Below, in pieces: positions 42,360 through 53,310 of a stretch of 64,000 nt of DNA. Each line of letters starts with the position of its first letter. The first letter of the stretch is position 1. The notes below the pieces were generated by a model. It was not told the origin of the DNA and did not search any database. It saw only the letters and a list, made by a program, of their open reading frames with translations. The stretch is from Tanypteryx hageni (Eukaryota; Arthropoda; Insecta; Odonata; Petaluridae). The stretch spans positions 26,404,624 to 26,468,623 of the forward strand of contig CM054112.1 in NCBI GenBank assembly GCA_028673005.1. Direction: 5' to 3'. Both the position numbers and the translations under genes were made by a program.

Positions 42360-45300
42360 TTCCACAAAGTTAAGGCTTCGTCCGTCGAAAATTTGGTTGT
42401 TTGAGTTTCAGTAGTTTGGCAGACGTCGTCTAAGCCCACGAATAAAAACATAAGCGTGTTTTTTATATTTTTCAAAAATTATAAGAAGACCAGAGTGGGG
42501 CGTGATTATGAATGGAAGGTCAAAGAAGCGAATGAAAAGAAGCATTGTAACGGTCCCACCAAGAGTATGAAGAGAGGATTGATTGGGAAAAAGAAGCGTT
42601 TTTAAAGAGGAAAAGAGAAAAAGGAGTAGCTAATGCATTGATTCAACAGGCGTGGTGGGAGGAATGGAGTAAAGAAGAGACTTCGATTAAAGCGACTGCA
42701 ATAGACTAGCAGGCATAGACGTGGGGAAGAAGTGTGGTTCCAGACAAAACGGCGTGGAGGAAGAAAAGAAGAAAAAGAAAAAGGTTGTAAGAAAAAGGTT
42801 GGGAATAAAATAACACTCAGTAGAAATTTTAAAAAAATAATAATTTAATTTTTAACAACTTTTATGTTAAACATTTAAAAGGCAAAATAAAATTTATATA
42901 AAATTTTTAGCCTCGCAAGGACCTATTGAAAAACAATGGCTCTAGTATTTTCTACGAAAGAAAACTTCAATAAGATATGTGCATTGTTTGATCAAAAATT
43001 TAATTTAACTCTTTAAATGTAGTTATATAAATTCTAAAATACATTTTTAACTATCTTATTCCTTCTTTTGTGTTACACTATAAATATACACACATACGTG
43101 TATGTGTGTTTAAAATTATCTACTTATATCATTAAATTTAAATTTACGAGTGATGCAGCTTCATATGCCGACTCAACGTAAACCGAACCTCTCTTTTTGC
43201 ATTTGCATTTAATTTAACAAAGCGTCATTCGCGGAAACTAAAGGAGTCGCAGAGATATGCCCTTTATTCGTTAATTGGCTTGGACATACACACGCTCCAG
43301 ATAGCGAAATCGTTTCGCCCTGATAGACATTGAATTACGGTCCAACGCCAACGCAAGTCTGGCTGCGATCTTTCCGGAGGATCCACATCCTCAATCTAAT
43401 ATAAATTGACAAAGGGGAGGAGTGATTTGGGGCTGTGACGGACGTAAGGAAAAAAGAGACGGTCGGATTTCGACCGAAACGAATGACGCAATACGAGTCG
43501 TAACGAGAGAGAGATAAATGGTTATCTCTTCACCGCGAGCTATCGAGGAAACTGGAAATTGAAGGAGATCTACCATTACGAAGAGAATTTAAAGTGTTAA
43601 GAAACGTGTTTGTCTTCACGCACGAAGTCATTTAACGTATCCGACCCTAAGACATATATGTAGCTTTAAGAGCGCTTATAAGGAATCGCACTTAAGATCG
43701 TGAATTGTGTGCGAAGTTCCAAAAGTCACATAAAGGACTATCTGTACCACTTATATGATATGAAGGCAAAATAAGGCAAGATCGATAACTCCTTTTTGAA
43801 TTCATGTTTTAAAGGTTACGAGTTGCGGTTTTTAAAGCGCACGTCGATTAGAAGAAGCACTTGAAGGAGGCCAAGTTTCGTTCACATGAGCGCTGTCCAT
43901 TATGACTTGGAAAAAAACGCGAAAAAATGACGCCAGGCCGCTAATCGATTACGTATTCACTGCGTGCTACTCTCCTGACTTAATGTCTCGTATCTTAGGA
44001 AAACAATAGCGTAAGTCTTTATCTGAGACTTGGCTAAGACATGGAGATTAAGGGCTTTTGGCTGCCAACGTCAAGTTGTGTTACGAGAGGAATAGAATAA
44101 ATGACGCGGCTAAATTATTCGTAAATTCCAGATGAGTGTTCGCACATACGATCATGGGATTATTGTCGCGTGATACATTTTGGAAGCATATTCTGCTTCC
44201 CATTGATATTATATGAAAGCAATGAAGATTTGGCGATGCTTCAATTCCCAGAAACCTAATTCCAAGACTGCCGCTGGCATTTTCCAAGTTCCAAGAAACT
44301 TAGTGCTGCAAAGGATTTCCATTAAGAATGCTGCACGAGGGGATCTTTAGTGATAGAAATAAAAAATATTCACTAATAACACGTGACCACTAGAATATTT
44401 ACATCAAATTGGTGCTTCGTCCCTTATTTGAATGAGCTGCCAAAAATTATTACAATTTGTGAAGATGGATTTAATCGTTAGGAAAATAAATGTCCCAATC
44501 TAAAAGCTAACTTTTATAATCTCTACTGAAAAAATAGTTAGCCACTATACTGCCAACTTAATCATAGCAACCGAGTTAAGTTAGTGTAGGTATGCGTGCT
44601 GCTGTCTTTCTTGTTATAAGTTCACATCCATTCACTTTTTGCACAAGCAGTTTTTATAGTTCTGTGAGGGAAAAAATGTAGTATCTCTTCAACTCACGAT
44701 CCCGTCTGATTTGGTAAACAGACGAAAAAGTAGACAGTAGTGTCGCTGAAACCTACCACTCCATTCTACACAGCGTAGGTAGTGTTGTTTAAAACAGTTG
44801 AAAATGATAAAACTCGAGGTGGGACAGAAAACATTTCCTAAAAACTGTCGTCGCCAACTCGTGAGTTGCTGGAATTTCGAAGGAATTGCAAAAACTGGTC
44901 TCAGTTTTGTCGAAAACGACACAATTGCTGTTTTATCGGCTTGGCGTGGATCCAGCATATGAGAGGAAATTATACGATGCATAAAATAATCTTTCATTTC
45001 CTCCTCCTTAGGGTGGGGCAATTACGTGAGTAACGCCGTAAATAACGAGATGTATTTTTTTAAAAATTCAGAATCGCAGGGATCCATACTAGTTTCAGCG
45101 AATAATAATCGTAAATACTTATCAATTATTCGCCGTTTTTTCGTAACCTTTGCTCATAACGCGTTCGATATTTTCGATTTGGACAATATTAGCCAACTTA
45201 TAAACTGATCAAAGGCGTTGACGACGCTACCGCAACAGAGGTCATGTTTTAAATTTGGATTCGACGTTTGGGTATACTGACAGTTAGAAATTAATGAAGA

Positions 45301-48300
45301 ACGATCCATTTCTTGATAGGAAAAATCAACGCTTTATAGAATTAGTTTTCGCAACTGTTCTATACGGCGTCGCTGTCGTTATATTTTCTTCTTTCTCTTT
45401 CTCTCTCTAAGGATTTCCGAGGAATAGCGTCACGACTAGATGAGCGTTGCTATTTTTAGTAGTATCTCCCAATCCCCAGCAAGGTCGAGGATATACGTTT
45501 CCGCTTTCCCTCCTCAAACGAGAGGGATGTGGGAATTCGCTAATCGCCCATGTCATCAACGAGCCAACAAGTGTGATCCCCTGTTGCCCTTTCGCATAAT
45601 GCGTATCGACGGAGTTGAGCGAAGCGTCGTTAAAAATTGTTTCTGCAGTCCGTCTTCCAATCCGAAGGCATCTTAAACTGATTGGAATGACATAGCGGAC
45701 GGAATGATATGAAATAATTCCGATTCGCTGAAAGTAGTGCGTCAGATTTCAAGATAAGAAAAGGAAGACCTTTTTTAACACAGGCGAGAGGGGAAAAATA
45801 ATCCGAATCGTAGAACTACCAGTAGACATGTGAAAATGCTTCGGATGGTTGAAAATTCGAGCTCTATAACTTCGAAAGTATTATGAACCGTGTTTTTTAA
45901 AACTTTTTCGCAGAAATAACGAGTTGCGTCATTATTTGTCTATCCGAGTTCCATCACCTTTATATGTTTTTAAATTTTTCCTTCCGCAACATTCAAACTA
46001 AAAAAGTATTTAATTCTGTAGACCTTAAGTTTTCAAACCTAAAAATCCTTTGCTATTTGATGAATGATTTGATCTCCTCTTCCTTCCGAATGGGAGAGGA
46101 GAAAAATTCGGAAGTTTCAATTAATGCTCGAAAGTTCATTGCATAAAGGATATAATTTGACAAATCATTAGATTCAACCTATCAGAATATTTCGGGCAGT
46201 TTATACAAAATTTGTTACCGCCTTTTGCTTTGGCGAGGCAAATTCCACCTTGTATTTTTAACTTTCAGCCCAACAAATTTTATTTTTGGGATACGGTTTG
46301 GAGGTATCAAAGTGTTTATATTTCTTATATTTCTCTTAAAACTATTTGTAGACACTTGCTCAACCGTATAATTCAGATTTTTTTTAAAAATTAACATTAC
46401 ATATTAGATGAAGGATCAATTCACCAACTACCTATTATTAATGTTCCTTAACATATAAGAACATGTTAAATCACTGATTAATGTAGTCAAAAATGTTTTC
46501 TATTTCGTTATTAATAATATTAATAATACCCAAAGTCTTTAAGCGACCGAGGAAATAGACATTCTTACTCCAGATACTAACGTAAGTAACTCCCATTAAG
46601 TTCCTATGGAAATGACTGAAATCATCCTACGTCTGTTGGCTTTACTTATGTCATTTATTTGATACGCCAATTCATTTTTTCAATCGCTCAGTCCCTGATT
46701 GAGAATTTACAAATAGAATGAAAATTATGAGTCTGATACAACGAACGTCTCTGCTTCATATTGTTAATCGATTTCTTGGTAAGTTGGGCAGCATAAGATG
46801 CCATGCGGATTAGTCTCCTATGAACGTTCGACGTGTCTCTTGAGAGAAGATGAAGGTATTTATATAGCTCCGTTACTCCAACTCCAAGAGAACTCGCGGA
46901 ATATTGTGCAACCAAATTAACATGCTCCTCAGGTAACGGTCACTAACAATGTACACCTGCAAACCATAAAGCCTCTCCTCTCGGTGGCTTTGGTAGTGGA
47001 GGTATTTACCGCGATTGTGCAAATTACTTTCGCTTCGTATGCTGTACAGACTCGCTTTCACCTGTAGGTTTTATTTATTTGGGCCCATACGTACCGGAAG
47101 CATTTGCATTAATGCGAACGGTTATCTACATTGCTATTCGTAAGAACGTCTATATCACGTAGGTATTTTCTTTTAATTTTTCTCTGTATCTTCCTTACTG
47201 TTTTATTTTCATATTACCCGTTCGCTGCTAATTTAATTTTTTAATTTCCCGATGGAACTGAGAGCTCATGAACACGGCAAATAAATAGTATCTCTTTAGA
47301 GTAAATTCCAACCAATAAGGGGGGATTGGCACAAGACTTTTCATATTTGAATTTTTAAAATTTATTAGAATAGAGATAGTTTGAATAGAATAGAACGAAA
47401 TCGACATTTTAAAAAATCCACAGCCCCTCCATTTTGTTCAAAAATATGTTTAAATACTTAAATTTTACGTTTGTTGAAGAGAAATTATGGACTAAGTATC
47501 TCACGAGTCTCTTTTTTCTGCTATGGATCGTTTATAAGTTTCTCGTTGAATTGTAACGGGCATTTACTCTAGATATTTAGTCAACAAAGACATTCTTAAA
47601 GCAGGAAGCCTTGTTCGTGCTGTCGTCGAATTTTATAAAATGGACTTACCTCGTGCTCAATATTTAGTTATCCTCGCTGATGGTGAGGATAATAGCGCGT
47701 AAATTTTGCGCACCACGGAGAACTGTACGTGACCAAATGTCAATGTGCTTTCCTTTAAAATGTTAGTTTTATACTACATACAAGTATAATAATATCGTTA
47801 TGATAATAACGCGCAATTTTTGCGTACCACGGGCTGCTAGTTAGATTTAAAATAGCTCCCGTAAAACCTTAGAAGAAATAGAGTTTTACAAGATTTAGAT
47901 TGTTACTTCTGAATTTTATGCAAGAACATATTCACCCGTCATGAAATAGATAACGAAATACATTCCAGGAAAATTGAATAAAGGAAGAAGTTATTTTATT
48001 CGGTCGCAAAAAAGAATGTTTGAAATAAATTGTTATGATGCGTTCTTTTAGCGAGCGTAAATATTTGTATTGCGGCGGGAGTAAGTTATCCCTTTTGGAA
48101 GGAAACTATCCACAATTTTGTAAAAAACACAAAAACCAAGGTTTAAAAAAATACTATGAGTTACTTTCGCCGTGGTGGATAGCGAGTCGTTCGTTAACGT
48201 AAAGAGAGCAGAGAAGTGGACAACGAGGCGATTGGTCACCTCAATTGGTTAATAGGGAAAATACGTACATACAGGTGTATACTCAAAATTTAATGGAAGA

Positions 48301-48975
48301 ATACAGCCCAGTATTATTATGAGGTAATATGCAAGCAAATCTCAAATCAATTGTCTGCAGTTAATCAGTGCCAATAATCATTTTGGAAAAATTATGCCTC
48401 GCAAGTGACATACATCATTTGCACACATGTATATGTGCATACTTCCATATTTTAAAAAATGATAATTTTTAGAAAAAACTTTCAATACGAAATTCGGAAA
48501 GAGGAAATGTTTATGTTGAACGTGCACATTTCGTTCTATCGCTATGTAGCAAGTTTAAAATATTTAAAACAGTCCCATTTCCATCTTCCAATTTTCATTC
48601 GCTTTTCCGCAAACTCCATAGAACTTTAATCTGTTATCATGTCTCTTTCTATTATTCTTATACTTGTTGAATTATAAAAAACTGCTTTTGTTTTCGGATT
48701 GCCCTACCTTTCGTTAGGCGGCGTCGGCCAAACTAATGAAGCCCAAGTAACCATATTTTCAGTGTATGATCCGATATTTTAAAAGTAAGATACGGCAACA
48801 TTTTTGTCACTGATCAAAGTATAATATATGCAATCACTTTTGAAAAAATCGCCTTATGTAACCCAATTTAATTCTTTCCTTACGCGTTGTATTAATTTTT
48901 TTGGGAAGAATCAAGTCTTTTGTTTTATTTCCACTATTCAGAAGAAAATATTTGACAAGTTAATCGGGAAGTTGG
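42360..48975. other. long intergenic stretch with few recognisable transposons
   Basis: It has purine-rich DNA (42480-42800), a CpG-richer zone (about 43140-43620) and ORFs up to 110 codons (45021-44689, -) without any domain I recognise. No convincing exon with flanking splice sites was found. It may contain regulatory DNA; nothing more specific can be supported. Confidence 0.4.
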
Positions 48976-48980
48976 ATATA

Positions 48981-49144
48981 GCGTATTGGTCCGAATATAG
49001 GTCGTATCCCAAACATGAGAACTTTTAGTAAGGAAAAAAATATATATCTGCCTATGGTACTAAGAGCGCGATTATAGGCCGCACTCGGGTTTTATAGAAG
49101 CCAGATTTGTGGAAAAATTGCGGCCTATATTCGGACCAATACGG
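48981..49144. mobile_element. 164-bp pogo/mariner-type MITE
   Basis: TA at 48979-48980 and 49145-49146. Ends are GCGTATTGGTCCGAATATAG and (reverse complement of right) CCGTATTGGTCCGAATATAG. The start resembles the CCGTATCTGCCCGAATA termini of the larger pogo-type elements at 3861 and 62313. Confidence 0.8.
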
Positions 49145-49146
49145 TA

Positions 49147-49395
49147 TAAGAGGTGTAACGATAAGCAACTCATACTGTAACTAGGATACGGTTATCAGTC
49201 TGATAAGTATTGCAAACATGGCGAAGGTGTAAGGGACGACAAATTTGTGTGGTATAGACGGTTGATTCAGGAATCTTTTCTGGATAAAAGTAATATATCT
49301 AGGAACGATCTCGGGTTGATATCACATTAAGAGCTAATATCTTTTTATTTTGCTTTCCTTTTCTCGAAAAATGGTTCCAAGAGCTATGAATCTTT
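49147..49395. repeat. dispersed repeat, inverted partner of 41765-42003
   Basis: Reverse complement carries CCTGAATCAACCGTCTATA, CCATGTTTGCAA and CGTATCCTAGTTAC in the same order as the left partner. It directly abuts the MITE at 48981-49144, whose insertion may lie inside it. Confidence 0.7.
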
Positions 49396-49399
49396 TAGA

Positions 49400-50680
49400 A
49401 ATTAAAACAAACATGAATTTACAATAAAAATGTATACGTTCTTCTTATATTTTATTATTCGAACCTCTATGATAAAATAATAAATAGCCTTTTGTTTTTA
49501 ATAAATTGTAAGGCGGTTCTATAAATAGTGAAAGATATTTATTAGCCTTTATCCAAATAATATTTATTTGTGATAAAAATTATGATCACATTTCAAATAA
49601 AGGAATTTCTCTAAGAGAATTACAATAATATAATTTATGCCTGCGGTGCATACATTTTCCTACCTTATACTGGACATACATTAAGCTGGAAATGTTTACT
49701 ACGTTGACAGTTGGTTAGAAAAATATTCAAAATTTCTCATATTCTCTCACTAGTTTAGGATTCAGAATAGAACTAGGATATTCCTTGCTTGGTGTTTACG
49801 AAAATGTGTTTTTAAAATACTGGAACGTACTTTTAACTTAGCCTCCGATCATACCTAACTGATAAACATGTCTGCAAACGTCATTCATTGGGCAATGCAA
49901 TTTTTACTGATAAACATGTTAAAATATAAGTATGGTATCGAGACTATGTAAATCTATTAATTACAAAGAAAAATACGTAACATTGAATGAAGTTACGCTG
50001 AATGATTTTTAAGTGACTCATATAAAATACAAAACGGGCTTTGTGGAAATTACATTATTATAAGTTGAAAATATACTATTCTCCTATATAGTTCATTTAT
50101 TATCTTCAACAAGTCTGGCAAAAGGCATAAGGTTATGATAAGGACCGCCATATTTCTTTCACAAATTATCCTTCGGATGATTTGGACCTATGACCTCCAT
50201 GATAAGTAGTAATGTGAATTTCATAGTGAAAATTAAAGTTTACGAGAGATTAAGGCCGAAATCATAAAATGAAAACTCTTGCCCTATATAAAGCTTGATT
50301 AAAAAAGAACTGATCCAATTTTCTACGACGAACATTAGGATTTTTTTTCTTTTGACGTTAATAACTGTTCTTCTTGAAATTGGTCCTTCATCTTAAGAAC
50401 CAAATACCGGCTTTGATCTATAAGACTACGTAAACAGGTCCAACAGGTAAATGACTTATGCTTATTTGTTGTCTTGAATATGATTAATTTATTAATTAGG
50501 AAAATTTCCTTTGTAAAGTGTAATGCCTATATGACGAGCGGTTTTAATACAATACTACGTAAATTGTAGGAATATTTGGATTTTATAAGGAGTAAAGTAT
50601 TCATATTATTTGGGTATGAAGAATGACTGCAAATTTTTGCTGCCCTCCACTAAGTCACAGGTGGAACATTTATCAATAAT
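49400..50680. other. intergenic sequence, no feature seen
   Basis: AT-rich. No ORF or paired repeat end was recognised. Confidence 0.4.
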
Positions 50681-50686
50681 GTATAC

Positions 50687-50951
50687 CAGAGGTTCTCAAA
50701 CTTTCAATTGTCGCGACCCCCTAGAATATCATGCGGCCTCCTTTGAATTGTAAATAGTAAAAATAAGAAACTTTATTGCAAATTTCCTTATTCTATGTAA
50801 CTATTAATAACTTTTATCAAATCGTATTTTCTAAAATTCTCTGATAAAATTTTATTATTCGTGAAAACTTTATTTTTCGACATTTCATCTTGCATCCAAA
50901 ATAATTTTGCGGCCCCCTGGGGACCCGCGTCTCACAGTTTGAGACACACTG
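50687..50951. mobile_element. 265-bp hAT MITE
   Basis: Ends CAGAGGTTCTCAAACTTTCA and (reverse complement of right) CAGTGTGTCTCAAACTGTGA. 'GCGACCCCC / GCGGCCCCC' inside the ends is a common hAT subterminal pattern. The 8-bp flanks ATGTATAC and CTGTACAT match at 5 of 8. Confidence 0.65.
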
Positions 50952-51323
50952 CTGTACATATATCAAGAAAAAAAATCGGTTATCCAAGACAGCAATCCAG
51001 GAAGAATCATGAAGGAAGGCGGACAACTATGGTCTAGAAGTGGAGCATATTGGTTGTATTTTTCAGAAGCGTCGTTCTAAAGCAGTGGTGTCCAACCGTT
51101 TCTAACTGAGGGGCCGCATCGATGGTTGCAAATCCTTCGGCGGGCCACATTGGAAATTGCCAATTTTTCGGCGGCGGGCAGGCGGACTCTGAGGTGCCAT
51201 GTAAGTGGAAATCGAGTCTAAATATAGTTAAAATTTCAATACTGAAAGCTTTATTATAACAAATTTCATAATAATGTATATATGAATTTATGTTGGGAAT
51301 AATTTTGAAACGAGAAAGAAGTC

Positions 51324-51395
51324 TGCTATGACCGGGAATCGAAGCCGGATTTTCCACTTGCCGGGCGGATATTCTACCATTGAACTATCGTAGCA
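51324..51395 (-). other. tRNA-Gly-like head of SINE copy 2 (inverted arm)
   Basis: Reverse complement of the head at 51440-51512, with a few differences (box B GGCTTCGATTCC). Together they form the arms of a perfect-looking hairpin. Confidence 0.75.
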
Positions 51396-51439
51396 GATCA
51401 ATTATCTCGTTTCTGAACGCGGATGTTTTCTTGCTTTTC

Positions 51440-51512
51440 TGCTACGATAGTTCAATGGTAGAATATCCGCCCTGCAAGTAGAAGACCCGGGTTCGGTTCC
51501 CGGTCATAGCAG
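51440..51512 (+). other. tRNA-Gly-like head of SINE copy 2 (direct arm; not a functional tRNA)
   Basis: Acceptor stem TGCTACG/CATAGCA pairs with one mismatch. Box A AGTTCAATGGTAG and box B GGTTCGGTTCC are present. The anticodon loop CCTGCAA lacks T33. A second, inverted copy of the same head lies at 51324-51395 on the - strand. Confidence 0.75.
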
Positions 51513-51724
51513 ACTTTTCTCGTTTCAAAATTATTCCCAACATTACAGCTTATGCCTGTCTGCATAGGATCTTTGTATCGCTTTATTCCATCAGTTTCAT
51601 GAATTTATGTGTTAAATTTTTCGGATTGCTTTTTCATCATACCTTCGCAGGCCGTACAAAAACCCTTCGCGAGCCGCATCCGACCTGCGGGCCGTAGTTT
51701 GGACACCTCTGTTCTAAAGTATAT

Positions 51725-53275
51725 AAGAGCCTTTGATTAATACTGTGGGAGACATTTGATATTCGTTTGGACATTCAGATTATTTGTTTGTTTGTTTTTT
51801 TATGGCTAATCAATCTCATGGATTATTATAGCCACTGGTATGGCTCAGTAGACTTCAGACTAGAATAAGGTTTATTTTACATTAAAATAATACTCTTCTA
51901 TAAAGGAACAAGAAGTTCAAATCAGGACTAATGCAGGCTGATTTCCCAACGTTAACGTCTCGAATAGATTACTTATATTGACAGAAAATGTTTCAGTATG
52001 TGTTAGTTATTCCAAGAAATTCTCATACGATAAATACCATTTGTAATTTATAGCTTATCCATGATAGAGAAAAATTGGAAAACAAATTAATAGAGCATTA
52101 TCAGGCTTAAAATACAAAAAGCAAAGTCAAAATCTCTTTCTGGCATTATATTTTGGATGTATTTTCTTAAATAAACGAATTTAATAAATGTTACTGTTTA
52201 TACGATAAAATATGTATGTATGTAAAATATGTCCATTACTGAAGTGTATGCGAACGGAAAAGAAAATAACCCATTTGTTCACTTGTCTATGCACAAGCAG
52301 AGCTCGGTAATAATCGTCTTCAATACGATTTAAAACGAAAAAACGCTATGTTTTAATAGAAAATACGATTAATTATAAAAATTCGGTGATAAGAAGTAGA
52401 ATCTACTTTCTTTTCCCCTTAGAACAGTACAAACCTCGCTCCGATATCACAATTTTAAGATATTTTAAAGTATTAAAGAAAACATATCTGACTTGAGACA
52501 CTAGGTATGTGAAACAAATAGGGAAAAAACGTTCTTCAATCTTCGCCAAATAAAATATAGCCCGGAGGTGGGCCCTGGCAGTGCGAGCCACATACCAAGT
52601 TTCATAAAAATCGGTCCATTGATCCAAAAGTTATTAATAGGGGGCACACATAGATACACACAGATAGGAACATTTCACAAGGCTATGCTTCCTTTGGAAA
52701 TAAGCCTAAAAATCAACAGATGACTAACATTTAGTGCTTATAGCAATTTTCAAGAGATACGAAATCATGTTTTCCTCCACATCAATCGTAGCACTATAGC
52801 GCTGTGCAATGAACTAAAAGCTAACATACCTTCAACAGTTTTATTTTTATGAATGGTAACCTTTATAAATATGACGCAAAGTGTATTTTTACACTTTTAA
52901 ATGCATGTTACATTCGACTTTGGCGAGCCATTGTTGTAGCTAAAATACCTTTCTTTTCATAAAATTTTATCTCAAAGGACTACTACTCGATTTTAATACA
53001 TAACGCTGCAGCTTTATTTTATTATAAATATGTTAAAGATGGGTCGATTAAGTCAAATTAATCTTCAGATATGTTTATTAAAAGTAATGTTTGTGATACC
53101 AGATGTTTGCATTTCGCGGTAACAGTTTCGCTTTTCAAATGAAAGCGCAATACGTTTAATTTCCATTAATTTTTATTTATATGCCAGCAATGCTGTCAAT
53201 TGGGGATGATTCTGGACCACTGCAAATGAAAATTTTATCCATTTAAAACTGAAGTAAAAATACCAGGAATTCGTT
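51725..53275. other. ZNF277 upstream region, no gene seen
   Basis: AT-rich. At about 52560-52680 there is a short repeat-like block (ACCAAGTTTCATAAAAATCG) of the kind common in arthropod dispersed repeats, without visible ends. The promoter of the next gene must lie here or upstream but has no recognisable motif. Confidence 0.4.
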
Positions 53276-53282
53276 AGTTGAA

Positions 53283-53310
53283 ATGGATAGTAAAGAGGCT
53301 GATTCATTAA
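53283..53310 (+). CDS. ZNF277: candidate first coding exon of ZNF277 (28 nt)
   Basis: ATGGATAGTAAAGAGG and on to TTAA, followed by a strong donor GTAAGC. Phase 1 joins exactly with an acceptor AAG at 53651-53653 (not a strong site, weak pyrimidine tract), giving MDSKEADSL then NRQNESNNINAPP. No other in-frame ATG exists before the first finger. The call is inference from phase and donor strength. Confidence 0.5.

Larger units (their letters stand above)
51294..51598 (+). mobile_element. palindromic tRNA-derived SINE, copy 2
   Basis: A perfect 12-bp duplication, ATGAATTTATGT (51282-51293 and 51599-51610), flanks it. The order is inverted body plus inverted tRNA-like head (51294-51395), a short unique spacer, direct tRNA-like head (51440-51512), direct body (GCAGACTTTTCTCGTTTC, AAAATTATTCCCAAC), then the tail CTTATGCCTGTCTGCATAGG and CCATCAG. 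Same family and same 5' end as the copy at 19457-19650, but with a longer inverted arm. Confidence 0.88.
51083..51711. mobile_element. hAT MITE with perfect 8-bp target duplication, host of a SINE
   Basis: TTCTAAAG occurs at 51075-51082 and 51712-51719. Ends are CAGTGGTGTCCAACCGTTTC and (reverse complement of right) CAGAGGTGTCCAAACTACGG. A palindromic SINE sits inside at 51294-51598. Without it the MITE would be about 310 bp. Confidence 0.88.

Noticed and set aside
44689..45021. 110-codon ORF on the - strand in the TE-poor region
   Set aside because: No recognisable domain, no neighbouring splice-compatible exon and no codon-use signal by eye; recorded only as part of the gene-free stretch.
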